Source: Callosobruchus maculatus
Taxonomy: Eukaryota > Arthropoda > Insecta > Coleoptera > Chrysomelidae
NCBI GenBank assembly: GCA_951848785.1
Contig: CATOUR010000040.1
Location: forward strand, 1,116,001-1,180,000
Direction of reading: 5' to 3'
Length of the DNA: 64,000 nt
Shown here: one piece after another, positions 1 to 10,223 of the stretch
Layout of the letters: each line of letters starts with the position of its first letter
Numbering within the stretch: the first letter of the stretch is position 1
The notes under the pieces: generated by a model
Seen by the model: only the letters and a program-made list of their open reading frames with translations
Told to the model about the DNA's origin: nothing
Databases searched by the model: none
Program-made: the position numbers and the translations under genes

Positions 1-1110
1 CACGTGCACGTTGGGTCGTTGACCACCCTCATCACAAACAAGTGACGCCTGAAGGTGTTGTGACCCGTTAATAAGCCTACTAGCAATCTCAAGTTACTCC
101 TACCCAGAGAGAAACAAAATCGTCATAATCTCTCTGCAGGCCCTGCTAATAGCTCCCGAGCCTGACGGAGATGACCAGAGATGTTGTTCCATCTCAAAGA
201 GTGTTGATTCTGGATCCACTCTCCAGTTGTTTTCCTAATCAAGTTTGCAGACAGTCCTAAGGCTGGTTCCGGGCCCACAAAACTGTTTCCGGATCCCATC
301 CTAGCCAGATGATCCGCCATTTCATTACCCTTTACCCCAGCGTGCCCAGGTACCCACATCAGTGATACCTTGTGTTTAGCTGAGATGTCAAGAGCCCTCC
401 TACACTCCAGGACCAGTCCCGACGTTATTTTCTAAGCACTCAGTGTTTTGATGGCTGCCTGACTGTCAGAGCAGATAGTAATCCGCCTCCTAGACCCGTC
501 AATTTCCCGAATACGATTTACACAGGCAAGTATCGCATAGACCTCAGCCTGGAATACTGTGGTGTACCCCCCAAGAGGGAATGAAAGTCTTGTATGGGGT
601 CCGTAGACTCCCGAGCCCGAGCCCTCTCTAGCGAGTGAACCGTCTGTGTACCAGACCTGTCCTCCTCCTTCGATGAGCTGTCTTTCTCTAGACTCCCACT
701 CTTCCCTTGACGGGAACACCACCGTAAATTTGCGATTGAAGCGATGCGTAGGAGAAACTATATCGCTCCTCGCCAACAAAATAGGACTATCCTCCTGCAA
801 CTCTGCTAGAATCATCGAATGTCTTTTTGCCTGGATTCATAAAAGTCCAGCTACCCTGACTACAGAGGCGGAACCCAGTTTTTCTAGCTTCCCCTTTAAT
901 TACCAGATCCAAAGGAGGAAGATTCAATAGTGTTTCACTGGCACTCAAAGGTGTTGTGCACACTGCACTGTGACAGAAAGACCTAGGGGCATAGTTTACT
1001 TTTTAGGTCTATCCGAGCATTGCCTTGCCTATTACAGAAACCAAGGGAATTGATTTAAATGAAGTTTTGACACAGAGCATTATTACCGTGACGAGGATGG
1101 AAAACGCGTA
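1..1110 (-). mobile_element. APE/RNase H non-LTR retrotransposon, truncated relic
   Basis: On the minus strand this segment matches the RNase H and C-terminal part of the full-length element at 4722-10313. Window base 1 corresponds to about 10056 of that copy, so its 3' end lies outside the window. The RNase H pieces WYTDGS, FQAEVYAI, CSDSQAA and WVPGH are readable. The frame is broken by a TGG-to-TAG change near 433-437 and by a TGA near 122. Close similarity ends near 975. Weaker coding similarity, the region before the RNase H domain, may continue to about 1110. It is a dead copy in inverted orientation to the intact one. Confidence 0.85.
123..815 (-). pseudogene. RNase H domain of non-LTR ORF2, two nonsense breaks
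   Basis: Two open pieces, 815-432 and 359-123, belong to one reading frame interrupted by a stop where the intact copy at 9617 has the Trp of SAWKIT. The first piece carries the RNase H Asp (YTDGS), Glu (AEVYA) and Asp (CSDSQ). The second carries WVPGHAGVKGNEMADHLA. The frame stops again in the LLAGP region, before the C-terminal CCHC finger. It was recognised by near-identity to residues about 880-1120 of the intact ORF2 at 6588-10223. Confidence 0.85.
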
Positions 1111-1590
1111 TGGTTCTTAGAAATTGGATCCGTGGCAGCGCAGCAACAATGAAAGAACTAAAAATATAAAAACTGCCCATACTTCACTTTTGGGCGATTT
1201 TGAAGCTCCTGGTCGCTTCGATTCGTCCAGTTGAAGCTTGCAGAATAGAAACTGTATCGTCTTACTTCCTATGGAGAGAGATAAGAGAAACTATTTACGA
1301 GACTTTTTGTGTTGGATGCTTTTTACGGAGAGCAGGCGATGATTTGGTTGCAAGGTGGTCTGAGAGTATAGCTTTATGCTATGGGAGATAATAAAACGGT
1401 GTCACCGTTACGTGTAGGAAGTATGAGTCAGTCAACTACTTGACTCCATTTTTTAGATACGTATGTTCAAGAGTTTACTTTAAACGGTTGACCACGCTAC
1501 TCTTGACTTAGATGAGTAGGTATTTATAATACAAAGATGGATATTTTATTAAAAACAGTCTATTCGAAGACCTTTCATCGAAAACAAGGA
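1110..1590. other. No recognisable feature
   Basis: AT-rich unique-looking sequence. A 63-codon open frame at 1200-1391 (+) matches no family I know. It starts at a non-ATG codon and is probably chance. I see no TIR, tail or duplication here. Confidence 0.4.
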
Positions 1591-3300
1591 AACAATGACA
1601 ACAAAACATAAAGTGTATTCACTCTAAAACTGAGAACTGCGAATACCACATAGAGATCCGCGCTTGTTGTTGAATGGTACAACAATTTCTGTCAAAGAAG
1701 ACATCAAAATTCTCGGTATGATTTTTGATTCAAAACTCTCATGGAGACCACACATTCAAGATTTAAAAATCAGGTGCAAACGGGCACTCAATGTAATAAG
1801 ATGCCTCTCAAACATATCGTGGGGTAGTGACAGGAAAGTGCTAATATACTTATATAAAACACTGGTACTGTCTAAGCTGGAATATGGGATGGCAGTATAC
1901 TCGTCTGCGAGGAAGTCATGCATAAAGCCATTGGAGTCTTTACATCGTGAAGGTTTGAGATTATGTATTGGAGCGTATCGGACGAGTCCATCATCCTCAA
2001 TATTCTGTGAATCTGGGGTGCCTCCACTTCATATAAGAAAAGATGACCTAACTTTACGTTATGCGACAAAAATTTGGGCTCAACCCTCTCACCCTAATTA
2101 CGAAATAATTTTCGAAAGTGACATCGAAATGTTCAGATCCAGACCAACTATGACCAGACCCATTGGAGTACGAGTGAAGGAACTTCTAGAAAATAACTCT
2201 ATAGAATTACCAAATGTATACAACATGACCTTTCCCAATGTACCACCCTGGACAATTCAAGCCCCGAAAATCCATTTAGATTGCTCTGCCCACACAAAAA
2301 ATGAAACAAATGTAGCCTTATACTTATCAACTGTTCGAAGCATTATAGACTCCTATGAAACGAGCAGAGTGCTTTACACTGATGGATCTAAGTCCGACGC
2401 CGGTGTGGGTGCTGCAGTAGTATCTCAGGACGAAGTTTGGCAATGGAGCATGAATCCTATAGCGTCTGTGTATACTGCTGAACTTTTCGCTATATACCAA
2501 GCACTACAGCGCATAGAAGATTGGGAAATAGGGACCTACGCAATATGTTCAGACTCTCTGAGTTCATTGAAATCCCTTAAAAATGTTTTTAACACCGACC
2601 CCTTGGTACAGAAAGCTCTACAACTGCACCACAGCCTGCGACAGCAAGGTAAGCTTGTTATATTCATTTGGACACCGGGACATATTGGAATAGCTGGCAA
2701 CCAACAAGCTGATATAGCAGCTCGTAGTGCACCAAGGAGTTCATCTACACATCGAGTAGTCAGATCAGATGACCTAAAGTGTTTCCTTAAGAACAAAATG
2801 CAAGACTGTTGGCAAGATGAATGGTACAGAGACACCAATAACAAACTTCGTCAGATATGTAATTCGGTTAAGAATAGCAAACACAAAGGCACCTCACTCC
2901 AACGCAGAGAGCAGGTGATAGTATCCCGAATCAGAATAGGTCACACCCATCTTACCTCATCATACCTACTTCTAGGTCAGAACCCTCCTATATGTGAACA
3001 GTGTCAAGTCACTCTTACAATAAGGCACATCTTCTATGATTGTCAGTTATACACAAACTTAAGGAACGTGATGCGACTACCGCCTGATCTGAATTTTTTA
3101 ACCACCGTCCCGACTGAAATAAGAAAATTAATCACCTTCCTAAAAAGAACTGGAGTCTTTTTCAAACTGTAAGACCTCCGATAAACCAACGAACATAAGC
3201 TCATTGCCTAACATTATAAATCACTCAGTACAAAATAGTTGATAAAAGATATATGGCTAATGACCATGCAGTCGATGCCTTATTTCCAATAAAAAAAAAG
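1590..3300 (+). mobile_element. 5'-truncated I-like non-LTR retrotransposon
   Basis: The segment holds the last third of an I-type ORF2: end of the RT, then RNase H, then a C-terminal Cys/His region. It is followed by about 115 bp of 3' sequence ending in AATAAA plus an A-run near 3287-3299. Reading-frame similarity to the RT region just before KILGMIFD extends upstream to about 1600, where the copy is truncated. The APE domain, RT motifs A-C and all of ORF1 are absent. Confidence 0.8.
1664..3172 (+). CDS. Partial ORF2: RT C-terminus + RNase H (I-like)
   Basis: A 502-codon open frame without internal stops. It begins in the RT thumb region (KILGMIFDSKLSWRPHI) and continues through YLYKTLVLSKLEYG. 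The RNase H domain is at about residues 235-350, with Asp in VLYTDGSKS, Glu in TAELFAI, Asp in CSDSLSS and the final motif WTPGHIGIAGNQQADIAA. The C-terminus has the SRIRIGHTHLTSSYLL segment and a CEQC...H...C finger, which is usual for I-type insect elements. There is no true start codon, because it is a 5'-truncated copy rather than a gene. The frame has stayed open over 1.5 kb, which suggests modest age. Confidence 0.85.
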   Translation: MLLNGTTISVKEDIKILGMIFDSKLSWRPHIQDLKIRCKRALNVIRCLSNISWGSDRKVLIYLYKTLVLSKLEYGMAVYSSARKSCIKPLESLHREGLRLCIGAYRTSPSSSIFCESGVPPLHIRKDDLTLRYATKIWAQPSHPNYEIIFESDIEMFRSRPTMTRPIGVRVKELLENNSIELPNVYNMTFPNVPPWTIQAPKIHLDCSAHTKNETNVALYLSTVRSIIDSYETSRVLYTDGSKSDAGVGAAVVSQDEVWQWSMNPIASVYTAELFAIYQALQRIEDWEIGTYAICSDSLSSLKSLKNVFNTDPLVQKALQLHHSLRQQGKLVIFIWTPGHIGIAGNQQADIAARSAPRSSSTHRVVRSDDLKCFLKNKMQDCWQDEWYRDTNNKLRQICNSVKNSKHKGTSLQRREQVIVSRIRIGHTHLTSSYLLLGQNPPICEQCQVTLTIRHIFYDCQLYTNLRNVMRLPPDLNFLTTVPTEIRKLITFLKRTGVFFKL

Positions 3301-3423
3301 AACAAATTAAAACCTGTTTAAATCAGAACCAATCTACCCTACCACCATTGATAACGCGTTTGTGTATGTGTTATGTAGGTATCCTGGATAGTGTGTTACT
3401 CTGTCCCACTTCCTGGTCAATAT

Positions 3424-3458
3424 CAAAGTTTACGGAATACATATAAGTTGGATCACTC
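3424..3458 (+). repeat. 35-bp perfect inverted repeat, left arm
   Basis: These 35 bases are exactly complementary to 4583-4617, about 1.1 kb away. The core is GGAATACATATAAGTTGG. The pair brackets an AT-rich block with no coding content. It could mark subterminal repeats of an unrecognised element. Confidence 0.6.
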
Positions 3459-4096
3459 TCCGTCGGCACTTTGAAGATCTCACATGAAAGCGATGCCGCG
3501 GCCGCACGCGCCAGGTAGTTTTTGCTCAAGTACGAGGGTCTTTTAGCGGGGACTTGCTGACGCCTGGGTTGCACATATATACGAGGGTCATTGAAAAACT
3601 ATGTATTGACGGCCGATTTAGACATACAAATACAAATATAATGTTTATTTTTCTAATACACTAAGTTACATAAATGGATATCAAAAATAAAGCCTAGTAA
3701 AACTATTACTAATGAATCTCAAATGATTTCACATGTTGTAGCTATTTCGTGGATAAGTAAAAACTGATTGTTCAAAGGTGCTGTAGTATTTTTACCTTAA
3801 TGTTTTGTTTGGCTTATTTTTGAGATCAGAGTTTATAAATTTTATGGTATAGTATATACAAACTCGTATGTACAATTTTAAAAGATAATCATGTGGAAAT
3901 GCTTCACATGGATGTGAATAAATTATTTTTGACATTTTACTTTTCACTGTTATTCCAATTGCTACTGTAGAAACTAAATTGTTAAGTAATAAAAATATTT
4001 TCGAGCTCTAAAATATAATTTACAATGTCCCTGTGTGGTACGGTAAGCCCACCGAATGAATATTTTGTCTCACCATACGCTTTTAGCGTGATACAA

Positions 4097-4280
4097 TCCT
4101 TTTAGTACCTGTAGCTCTTGAACTAATCACTTTAGACCCCAAGTGTGCTAGTATGTTGGAATTGCTTTATCGGGAGGAACACAGGCACAAATATACATGG
4201 TGTACCATTAATAATTTTGAATCGAATGTCACGTGACCAAAAACAAATACCTCATTGGGTAGTACAATGATAAAAGAAAG
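4097..4280 (+). repeat. Solo arm of palindromic element family (19697-20345)
   Basis: About 180 bp align with one arm of the fold-back element at 20056-20240 and, inverted, with 19820-19985. Shared blocks include GTACCTGTAGCTCTTGAA, CTTTAGACCCCAAGTGTGCT and the CGGGAGGAA segment. The other arm and both termini are missing here, so it is a truncated copy. Confidence 0.75.
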
Positions 4281-5197
4281 ACACATCTCAAAATAAGGAT
4301 GGATTTGATTGTCATTCTCCATCCGTTAATAAATTTAAATTGATTGGTAATATCTTTTCTCGCGAAACTGATTACTCTCAAACTTCTAAAAAGATTATTC
4401 ATTTCCTGCAAACAAATCCGACATAACAAAATCTGATATTTTTGAGCCACTTTATAGACTTCGCGTCAAACACGTTCAACCTCTACTTTGCGCCGCCCCG
4501 TATCTCCCGGCTGACGTCGGTACACTGTTAGCGGTGTACCGGGGTGACGGGGCAAGGGGCAGGCCGTTTTGATATTTTTGCGGAGTGATCCAACTTATAT
4601 GTATTCCGTAAACTTTGCCAATATGCTCTGGTGCAGCCCTGAGGTTTACTGGTTGCAAACAGCGTGGCGGGATTGTAGTGACTGTTAGCGCGGACTCAGG
4701 ACTGTGTATCGTACTTTGAGTGCCTCTTCACTCTCAGGGGGGGTCGCAAGGCCCCCCAAGACCGTCCAGGAGTGGATAGGAGACAAATGTGTCACCTACC
4801 CCGTGCAGAAATGCACCTTTCTCGTAGTGGCCCCTGTCTTCGTCAAATTTGACGAAGCTAATCCTGGCGGATCTAGGCTGGAGCCCCGAAAGGCTCCCTG
4901 GCAATGGGCAACAGCATTGCCAGTATCGGTGCCAGCTCCTGGGGGAGGGTGTACTCACGATAAAAGTGAGTGCACCCTTGCCTAGGAGATCGCACCGAAC
5001 GTCCTCTAGGATAACTGAAGAACCCAACCCAATGTGTCATGCGATCCGTGCTAAAGGGTGCGTGGCGGTGGGGGTGCACCGTCGCTAACGGAGCCTCTGG
5101 GATACCAGGCGACCTCCCAGAGTAACAAGCCTTACACTCGTGCAGGGGGCGCCGCGAGTGTGGACCATATAGTTCCCCCTTACTCGTGGGATTTATT

Positions 5198-6538
5198 ATG
5201 AGTAAAAAACCCAACAATAATAAACCCAAATCCGGGGGCCCCCCATCAGGGGACCCCGAACAGCAACCGGGTGGCCTCTCACCAGGGGACCCCGATAGAA
5301 CCCTCACTGGCGAAGAGCAAGTGAGAGATATTTCAAGGGAACTCGCCAAGAGGGTGGGTACCTTGAATCTGAAGAAAAAGGGTAGGACGGGAGCGCAGAA
5401 GAAGCGGGCCCGGAGGCTAAGGCTGGCGCAGGAGGGGCAGGGCTCCGGAAGTCGAGATGCCTCTTCGGGGGCATCTGCTTCGGGGGGCGCTGCGGCTTCT
5501 GTGCGGGCTAGGGCGCCTTCGGGTGTTGCAGCTGCGGCTTCGGCGGGGCCTAGCATTGCTGGGAAACGTCCGAGGTCGGCGGGTGTGACACCGGAGGGTG
5601 CCTCATCGCGGAAGAGAGCTCGCACTTCCGCTCACGTTAGCTACGCTAGAGTGGCGCAAACCGGGCACAGGGTGGTATTCGTTCCCGAGGACTACCCTAG
5701 TGCTCAGTTGGTGGAGACGCAAGTCTTCAGCATCCAGGAGTCAGTGAGCGGACTGATGGACGGGCTCCCACTTGAAGGGGCCCTTCCAAGGTTCGCTGAC
5801 TGCTACTTCTCGAGGGGGGCGGCCATCTTTGTTTGCGAGAACGAGTTCTCGCAGACGTGGCTGCAGGCTCAGGTTGGCAACCTGAGGCCCTGGGAAGGAG
5901 CACGACTCAGGGTGATGCGGTTTGAGGACCTGCCCGTCTTCAGGAGGGTGATGGCTTGGTTCCCGGGCCCTCACGTGAAAGAGGACATCCTCCTGAGGAG
6001 GTTAGACAGGCAAAATCCTGGGATACACCCCAGCTCGTGGAGGGTGATGGAGGTTAAGATGGAGCCGAAAGGCGTACGTCTGGTCCTCAGCGTTGACTCC
6101 ATTAGCTGGGGCGTAATCGAAGGCAGGGGGCTGCGGCTCTACTGCGGAGCGAGCTCAGCAGTGTTTACTCTGCTGGGCAAGAACAAAGAGCAACGCGGGA
6201 CTGCTGCTGCCGGCGGTGATCAGGGCCCAGGCGAGAGCCAGGAGCCTAGGGACCAAGGGCAGCTGGCACCTGGGGAGGCTGTTGTTGCTGCTCGGGCTCC
6301 TCCAAGGGGGACCGAGCGGCAGGAACAGACTCCTCAGGAGTCTCCGGAGTTGGGTAGGGATGTGCCCACACCAGGAACTAGTGGGCCACAGAGCAGCACA
6401 CCAGTGAGTGAGGGGCAGCTACTCGATAGTGACTCCGACTCAGCACTGGAGGGAGCCAGGATGCTGTGGCAGACGGATCAACGCCACAGTCACAGCGAGG
6501 GTAGCGGCAACGAACGGGGCCCCACCGTGGGGAACTAG
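5198..6538 (+). CDS. ORF1 protein, DUF4780-like
   Basis: 446 codons from the ATG at 5198; an upstream in-frame GTG at 5186 is less likely. The N-terminal third is rich in Pro, Gly and Ala with a basic stretch (KKKGRTGAQKKRARRLR), probably for RNA binding or nuclear entry. Residues about 150-330 resemble the DUF4780 domain common in ORF1 of arthropod non-LTR elements, with the pattern HRVVFVPEDYP, WEGARLRVM, LLRRLDRQNPG and VRLVLSVD. The C-terminus is low-complexity and acidic. No CCHC knuckles are visible. In this family ORF1 packages element RNA into the ribonucleoprotein. It stops 49 bp before the ORF2 start. Confidence 0.85.
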   Translation: MSKKPNNNKPKSGGPPSGDPEQQPGGLSPGDPDRTLTGEEQVRDISRELAKRVGTLNLKKKGRTGAQKKRARRLRLAQEGQGSGSRDASSGASASGGAAASVRARAPSGVAAAASAGPSIAGKRPRSAGVTPEGASSRKRARTSAHVSYARVAQTGHRVVFVPEDYPSAQLVETQVFSIQESVSGLMDGLPLEGALPRFADCYFSRGAAIFVCENEFSQTWLQAQVGNLRPWEGARLRVMRFEDLPVFRRVMAWFPGPHVKEDILLRRLDRQNPGIHPSSWRVMEVKMEPKGVRLVLSVDSISWGVIEGRGLRLYCGASSAVFTLLGKNKEQRGTAAAGGDQGPGESQEPRDQGQLAPGEAVVAARAPPRGTERQEQTPQESPELGRDVPTPGTSGPQSSTPVSEGQLLDSDSDSALEGARMLWQTDQRHSHSEGSGNERGPTVGN

Positions 6539-6587
6539 ACGTTGGTTCGCTACAAACACACGAGGGTGGACTGCCAAAAAAAAAAAA

Positions 6588-9500
6588 ATGGTGAGTTACA
6601 TTTCTTTCATTCAAATTAATTTGCAGCATTGCATAGCGGCTTCTAGGGTTCTTACTCAGACGATCACTAGGGGTCGCCATGACATAGCTCTTATTCAGGA
6701 ACCCTGGATAAGGAATGGCATTATTAGCGGGCTTAACATTCCAGGGTATACCATTTTTAGTAGCGCTCCGGAGACAAAGCCTAGAGTGTGCATATTATGT
6801 AATAATATGAATGCATGGCAACTAATGGACTTTACAACTAGGGACATGGTTGCGGTGGTGATTCGCCTTAGAGAACAAGGCATCGAAAGAAGTTTAGTGG
6901 TATGCTCAGCGTACTTACCGTATGATTCAGGAGATCCTCCTCCCTCAAAAGAGATGGAGGACCTTGTGTCTCATTGTCGGGATAATAATCTCGAGCTTAT
7001 CGTGGGGTGTGATAGCAATGCCCATCACACCCTATGGGGTAGCTCTAACACTAATAGACGTGGTGAAGAGCTGATGGAATTTCTAGGGACGTCGAACCTA
7101 GAGGTTCTGAATGTTGGCGACACTCCTACCTTCTCAAACAATGTGAGGGATGAGGTCCTAGACATAACACTGAGCACGGTCGGTATTTGTAATGAGGTCA
7201 AGGACTGGACAGTATCCTTGGAACCGTCACTGTCCGACCATAGACATATAACGTTTAGGATTGACGGGGAAAAAGAGGGAATCCTTGCTAGAAATCCTAG
7301 GCAAGCAAATTGGGCTTCTTTTAAAGAGGACCTAGGCAGCAGGCTCCGTCCTATAGAGCAGGATCTCAGTAAAGGGGAGGGCTTGGAGGCGGCAGTTGAT
7401 TCCCTGTGTAGGGACCTCCGAGACTCCTTTGAGGATAACTGTCCCCTACGCAAAGTGGGCGTGGCGGGCAATGCCACCTTCTGGACTAAGAAATTAGAAA
7501 CCAGGAAAAAGTCCCTGCACAAACTACTCACGAGAGTTAGGTACAGGAAAGGTACTCCTGATTGGGAGGAGTATAGGATAAAGCTACAGGAATATAAGAG
7601 GGAAGTCAGGAGGGCCTCCAGGGAATCTTGGAGGAACTTCTGCAGGTCCATCAATGATATTCCTGCGACGGCAAGGATGCATAGGATCCTTAGCAAGGAC
7701 ACCAAGTCCAAGTTGGGGACCTTGACGGACTCGAACGGTCATAGAACCAATAACGAGGAGGAAACGCTTGAACTGCTGATGAGTGTGCACTTTCCGGGAT
7801 CGGTTGCCGCTCAGCAGACAGGTGCACATAGGCCACTCCGCCGTCCTCATAAAGAGGAATGGCAGATGGCAGGAGAAGTCGTCACTTATGACCGCACAAG
7901 ATGGGCGATAAATACTTTTGATCCATACAAAAGTCCAGGCAAGGATGGAGTCATTCCAGCCATGCTACAACATGGACAGGATCTGGTACTACCATACCTA
8001 GTTAGGATATTTCGCGCCTGCGTGGCTACTGGCTTCACACCGAAGAGCTGGTTGCATTCAAGGGTCGTTTTTATTCCTAAGCCGGGCAGAGGTAGCTATA
8101 CTCGTCCGAAGGACTTTAGACCGATTACCCTTTCGTCGTTTTTACTAAAAACACTGGAGAGGTTGGTTGATAGATATATCAGGGATGGGCCCTTACAAAG
8201 GGTTGAAATCCATGCCTATCAGTTCGCATATCAGGCGGGAAAATCAGCTGAGCTGGCACTTCATCATTTGGTCAGCAGGCTGGAGAAAACGTTGAATCAA
8301 CGGGAAGTGGCTATGGTAGCATTTCTTGATATCGAGGGTGCGTTCAACTGTACCACTACCAATTCGATAAGACGCGCCCTAGAGAGACATGGAATTGCTC
8401 CAATCCTAGTGGAGTGGATTCTTACTACTCTAGAGGGCCGAGTGGCTTCTGCAACGCTTAATGACATAAACTATAGCGTTGCAGTGGCGCGAGGCTGCCC
8501 ACAAGGCGGTGTTCTTTCACCTCTATTATGGTGCTTAGTGGTGAATGACCTACTCGTGAGACTAAGCAACACAGGGGTCTACGTACAGGCCTATGCCGAT
8601 GATTTGAGCATAGTGGTCAGGGGTAGATTCATTAATACAGTCTCCGAGGTAATGCAAGGCGCGCTGCGTGTTGTGGAAACGTGGTGTAATGAGGTGGATC
8701 TGTCAGTGAACGCTGAAAAGACGGAGCTCGTTATGTTCACTAGGAAAAGGAAGATGGAAGGCCTCGTGAGGCCTACCTTTTTCAGAACGACACTTGAATT
8801 GTCTCAGTCAGTAAAGTATCTAGGAGTAATACTGGATCACAAGCTGACTTGGAGGCTGCACGTGGATCATAAGGTAAGCAAGGCTCGAAACTCATTATGG
8901 GCCTGCAGAAGAGTTGTCGGTAGTAGCTGGGGCCTGAGCCCAAAAGTGGTGCACTGGCTCTACACTACAATAGTCAGACCGTCACTAATATATGGCTCCA
9001 TAGTGTGGTGGACCTGTATAAAGACGGAGGCAACAAGAGCCAAACTTAATAAGGTCCAACGTTTGGCATGTCTTAGTATAACCAGTGCAGTGCGCACAAC
9101 ACCCTTGAGTGCCATTGAAACACTATTGAATCTTCCTCCTTTGGATCTGGTAATCCAAGGGGAAGCTAGAAAAACTGGGTTCCGTCTCTGGAGTCAGGGT
9201 AGCTGGACTTTTATGAATCCAGGCAAAGGACATTCGACGATTCTAGCAGAGTTGCATGAGGATTGTCCTATTTTGTTGGCGAGGAGCGATACAGTTTCTC
9301 CTACGCATCGCTTCAATCGCAAATTTACGGTGGTGTTTCCGTCAAGGGAAGAATGGAAGTCTAGGGAAAGACAGCTCATCGAAGGAGGAGGACAGGTCTG
9401 GTACACAGACGGTTCACTCGCTAGAGAGGGCTCGGGCTCGGGAGTCTACGGGCCCCGTACAAGACTTTCATTCCCTCTTGGGGGGCACACCACAGTATTC

Positions 9501-10223
9501 CAGGCTGAGGTCTATGCGATACTTGCCTGCGTAAATCGTATTCGGGAAATTGACGGGTCTAGGAGGCGGATTACTATCTGCTCTGACAGTCAGGCAGCCA
9601 TCAAAGCACTGAGTGCTTGGAAAATAACGTCGGGACTGGTCCTGGAGTGCAGGAGGGCTCTTGACGACATCTCAGCTAAACACAAGGTATCACTGATGTG
9701 GGTACCTGGGCATGCTGGGGTAAAGGGTAATGAAATGGCAGATCATCTAGCCAGGATGGGATCCGGAAACAGTTTTGTGGGCCCGGAACCAGCCTTAGGA
9801 CTGTCTGCAAATTTGGTTAGGAAAACAACTGGAGAGTGGATCCAGAATCAACACTCTCTGAGATGGAACAACATCTCTGGTCATCTCCGTCAGGCTCGGG
9901 AGCTATTAGCAGGGCCTGAAGAGAGAATAGGACGATTCTGTCTCTCTCTGGATAGGAGTAACTTGAGATTGTTAGCAGGCTTATTAACGGGTCACAATAC
10001 CTTCAGGCGTCACTTGTTTGTGATGAGGGTGGTCAACGACCCAACGTGCACGTGGTGTGGGGAAGAGGAAGAATCCTCGGCACACATCCTGTGTCGCTGT
10101 GAAACCCTGGGTTATCACAGGCAGACTATGCTGGGCTCAAGAACCTTGGAACCAATAGAGATAAAACGGATAGGACCTAAGAATGTACTTGCCTTTGCCA
10201 AAAGGGCAGGTCTTAGGAACTAG
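6588..10223 (+). CDS. ORF2: AP endonuclease-reverse transcriptase-RNase H
   Basis: 1211 residues from the ATG at 6588, which is the last base of a 13-A run. The AP-endonuclease occupies about residues 1-225, with QINLQHC, LIQEPWI, GCDSNAHH and the terminal SDHRH motif. The RT follows, with motif A FLDIEGAFNC, motif B GCPQGGVLSP and motif C YADDLS near residue 669. RNase H begins near residue 937 (WYTDGS) with FQAEVYA, CSDSQAA and WVPGH. A C-terminal finger CTWC...H...C lies near residue 1153. All catalytic residues I can check are present and the frame is clean. Translation is probably by reinitiation after ORF1, although this frame is already open upstream and overlaps the ORF1 end. Confidence 0.92.
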   Translation: MVSYISFIQINLQHCIAASRVLTQTITRGRHDIALIQEPWIRNGIISGLNIPGYTIFSSAPETKPRVCILCNNMNAWQLMDFTTRDMVAVVIRLREQGIERSLVVCSAYLPYDSGDPPPSKEMEDLVSHCRDNNLELIVGCDSNAHHTLWGSSNTNRRGEELMEFLGTSNLEVLNVGDTPTFSNNVRDEVLDITLSTVGICNEVKDWTVSLEPSLSDHRHITFRIDGEKEGILARNPRQANWASFKEDLGSRLRPIEQDLSKGEGLEAAVDSLCRDLRDSFEDNCPLRKVGVAGNATFWTKKLETRKKSLHKLLTRVRYRKGTPDWEEYRIKLQEYKREVRRASRESWRNFCRSINDIPATARMHRILSKDTKSKLGTLTDSNGHRTNNEEETLELLMSVHFPGSVAAQQTGAHRPLRRPHKEEWQMAGEVVTYDRTRWAINTFDPYKSPGKDGVIPAMLQHGQDLVLPYLVRIFRACVATGFTPKSWLHSRVVFIPKPGRGSYTRPKDFRPITLSSFLLKTLERLVDRYIRDGPLQRVEIHAYQFAYQAGKSAELALHHLVSRLEKTLNQREVAMVAFLDIEGAFNCTTTNSIRRALERHGIAPILVEWILTTLEGRVASATLNDINYSVAVARGCPQGGVLSPLLWCLVVNDLLVRLSNTGVYVQAYADDLSIVVRGRFINTVSEVMQGALRVVETWCNEVDLSVNAEKTELVMFTRKRKMEGLVRPTFFRTTLELSQSVKYLGVILDHKLTWRLHVDHKVSKARNSLWACRRVVGSSWGLSPKVVHWLYTTIVRPSLIYGSIVWWTCIKTEATRAKLNKVQRLACLSITSAVRTTPLSAIETLLNLPPLDLVIQGEARKTGFRLWSQGSWTFMNPGKGHSTILAELHEDCPILLARSDTVSPTHRFNRKFTVVFPSREEWKSRERQLIEGGGQVWYTDGSLAREGSGSGVYGPRTRLSFPLGGHTTVFQAEVYAILACVNRIREIDGSRRRITICSDSQAAIKALSAWKITSGLVLECRRALDDISAKHKVSLMWVPGHAGVKGNEMADHLARMGSGNSFVGPEPALGLSANLVRKTTGEWIQNQHSLRWNNISGHLRQARELLAGPEERIGRFCLSLDRSNLRLLAGLLTGHNTFRRHLFVMRVVNDPTCTWCGEEEESSAHILCRCETLGYHRQTMLGSRTLEPIEIKRIGPKNVLAFAKRAGLRN

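Larger units (their letters stand above)
3300..4707. other. AT-rich spacer with repeat fragments
   Basis: No gene seen. It holds the 35-bp inverted repeat arms (3424-3458, 4583-4617). It also holds a single arm fragment (about 4097-4280) of the fold-back family found complete at 19697-20345; a shared piece reads CACGTGACCAAAAACAAATA. A possible mariner-like terminus (ACGAGGGTCATTGAAAAAC) lies near 3582. The insertion site of the intact non-LTR element is at the right end, where its 14-bp duplication occupies 4708-4721. Confidence 0.5.

Noticed and set aside
1200..1391. 63-codon frame as a possible gene
   Set aside because: Non-ATG start, no similarity to any family I know and no splice or regulatory context.
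4873..5625. 250-codon minus-strand open frame
   Set aside because: It is antisense to the 5' UTR and ORF1 of the intact non-LTR element and reflects its GC-rich codon bias; no domain resemblance.
7025..7711. 228-codon minus-strand open frame
   Set aside because: Antisense shadow of the ORF2 endonuclease-linker region with no recognisable motifs.
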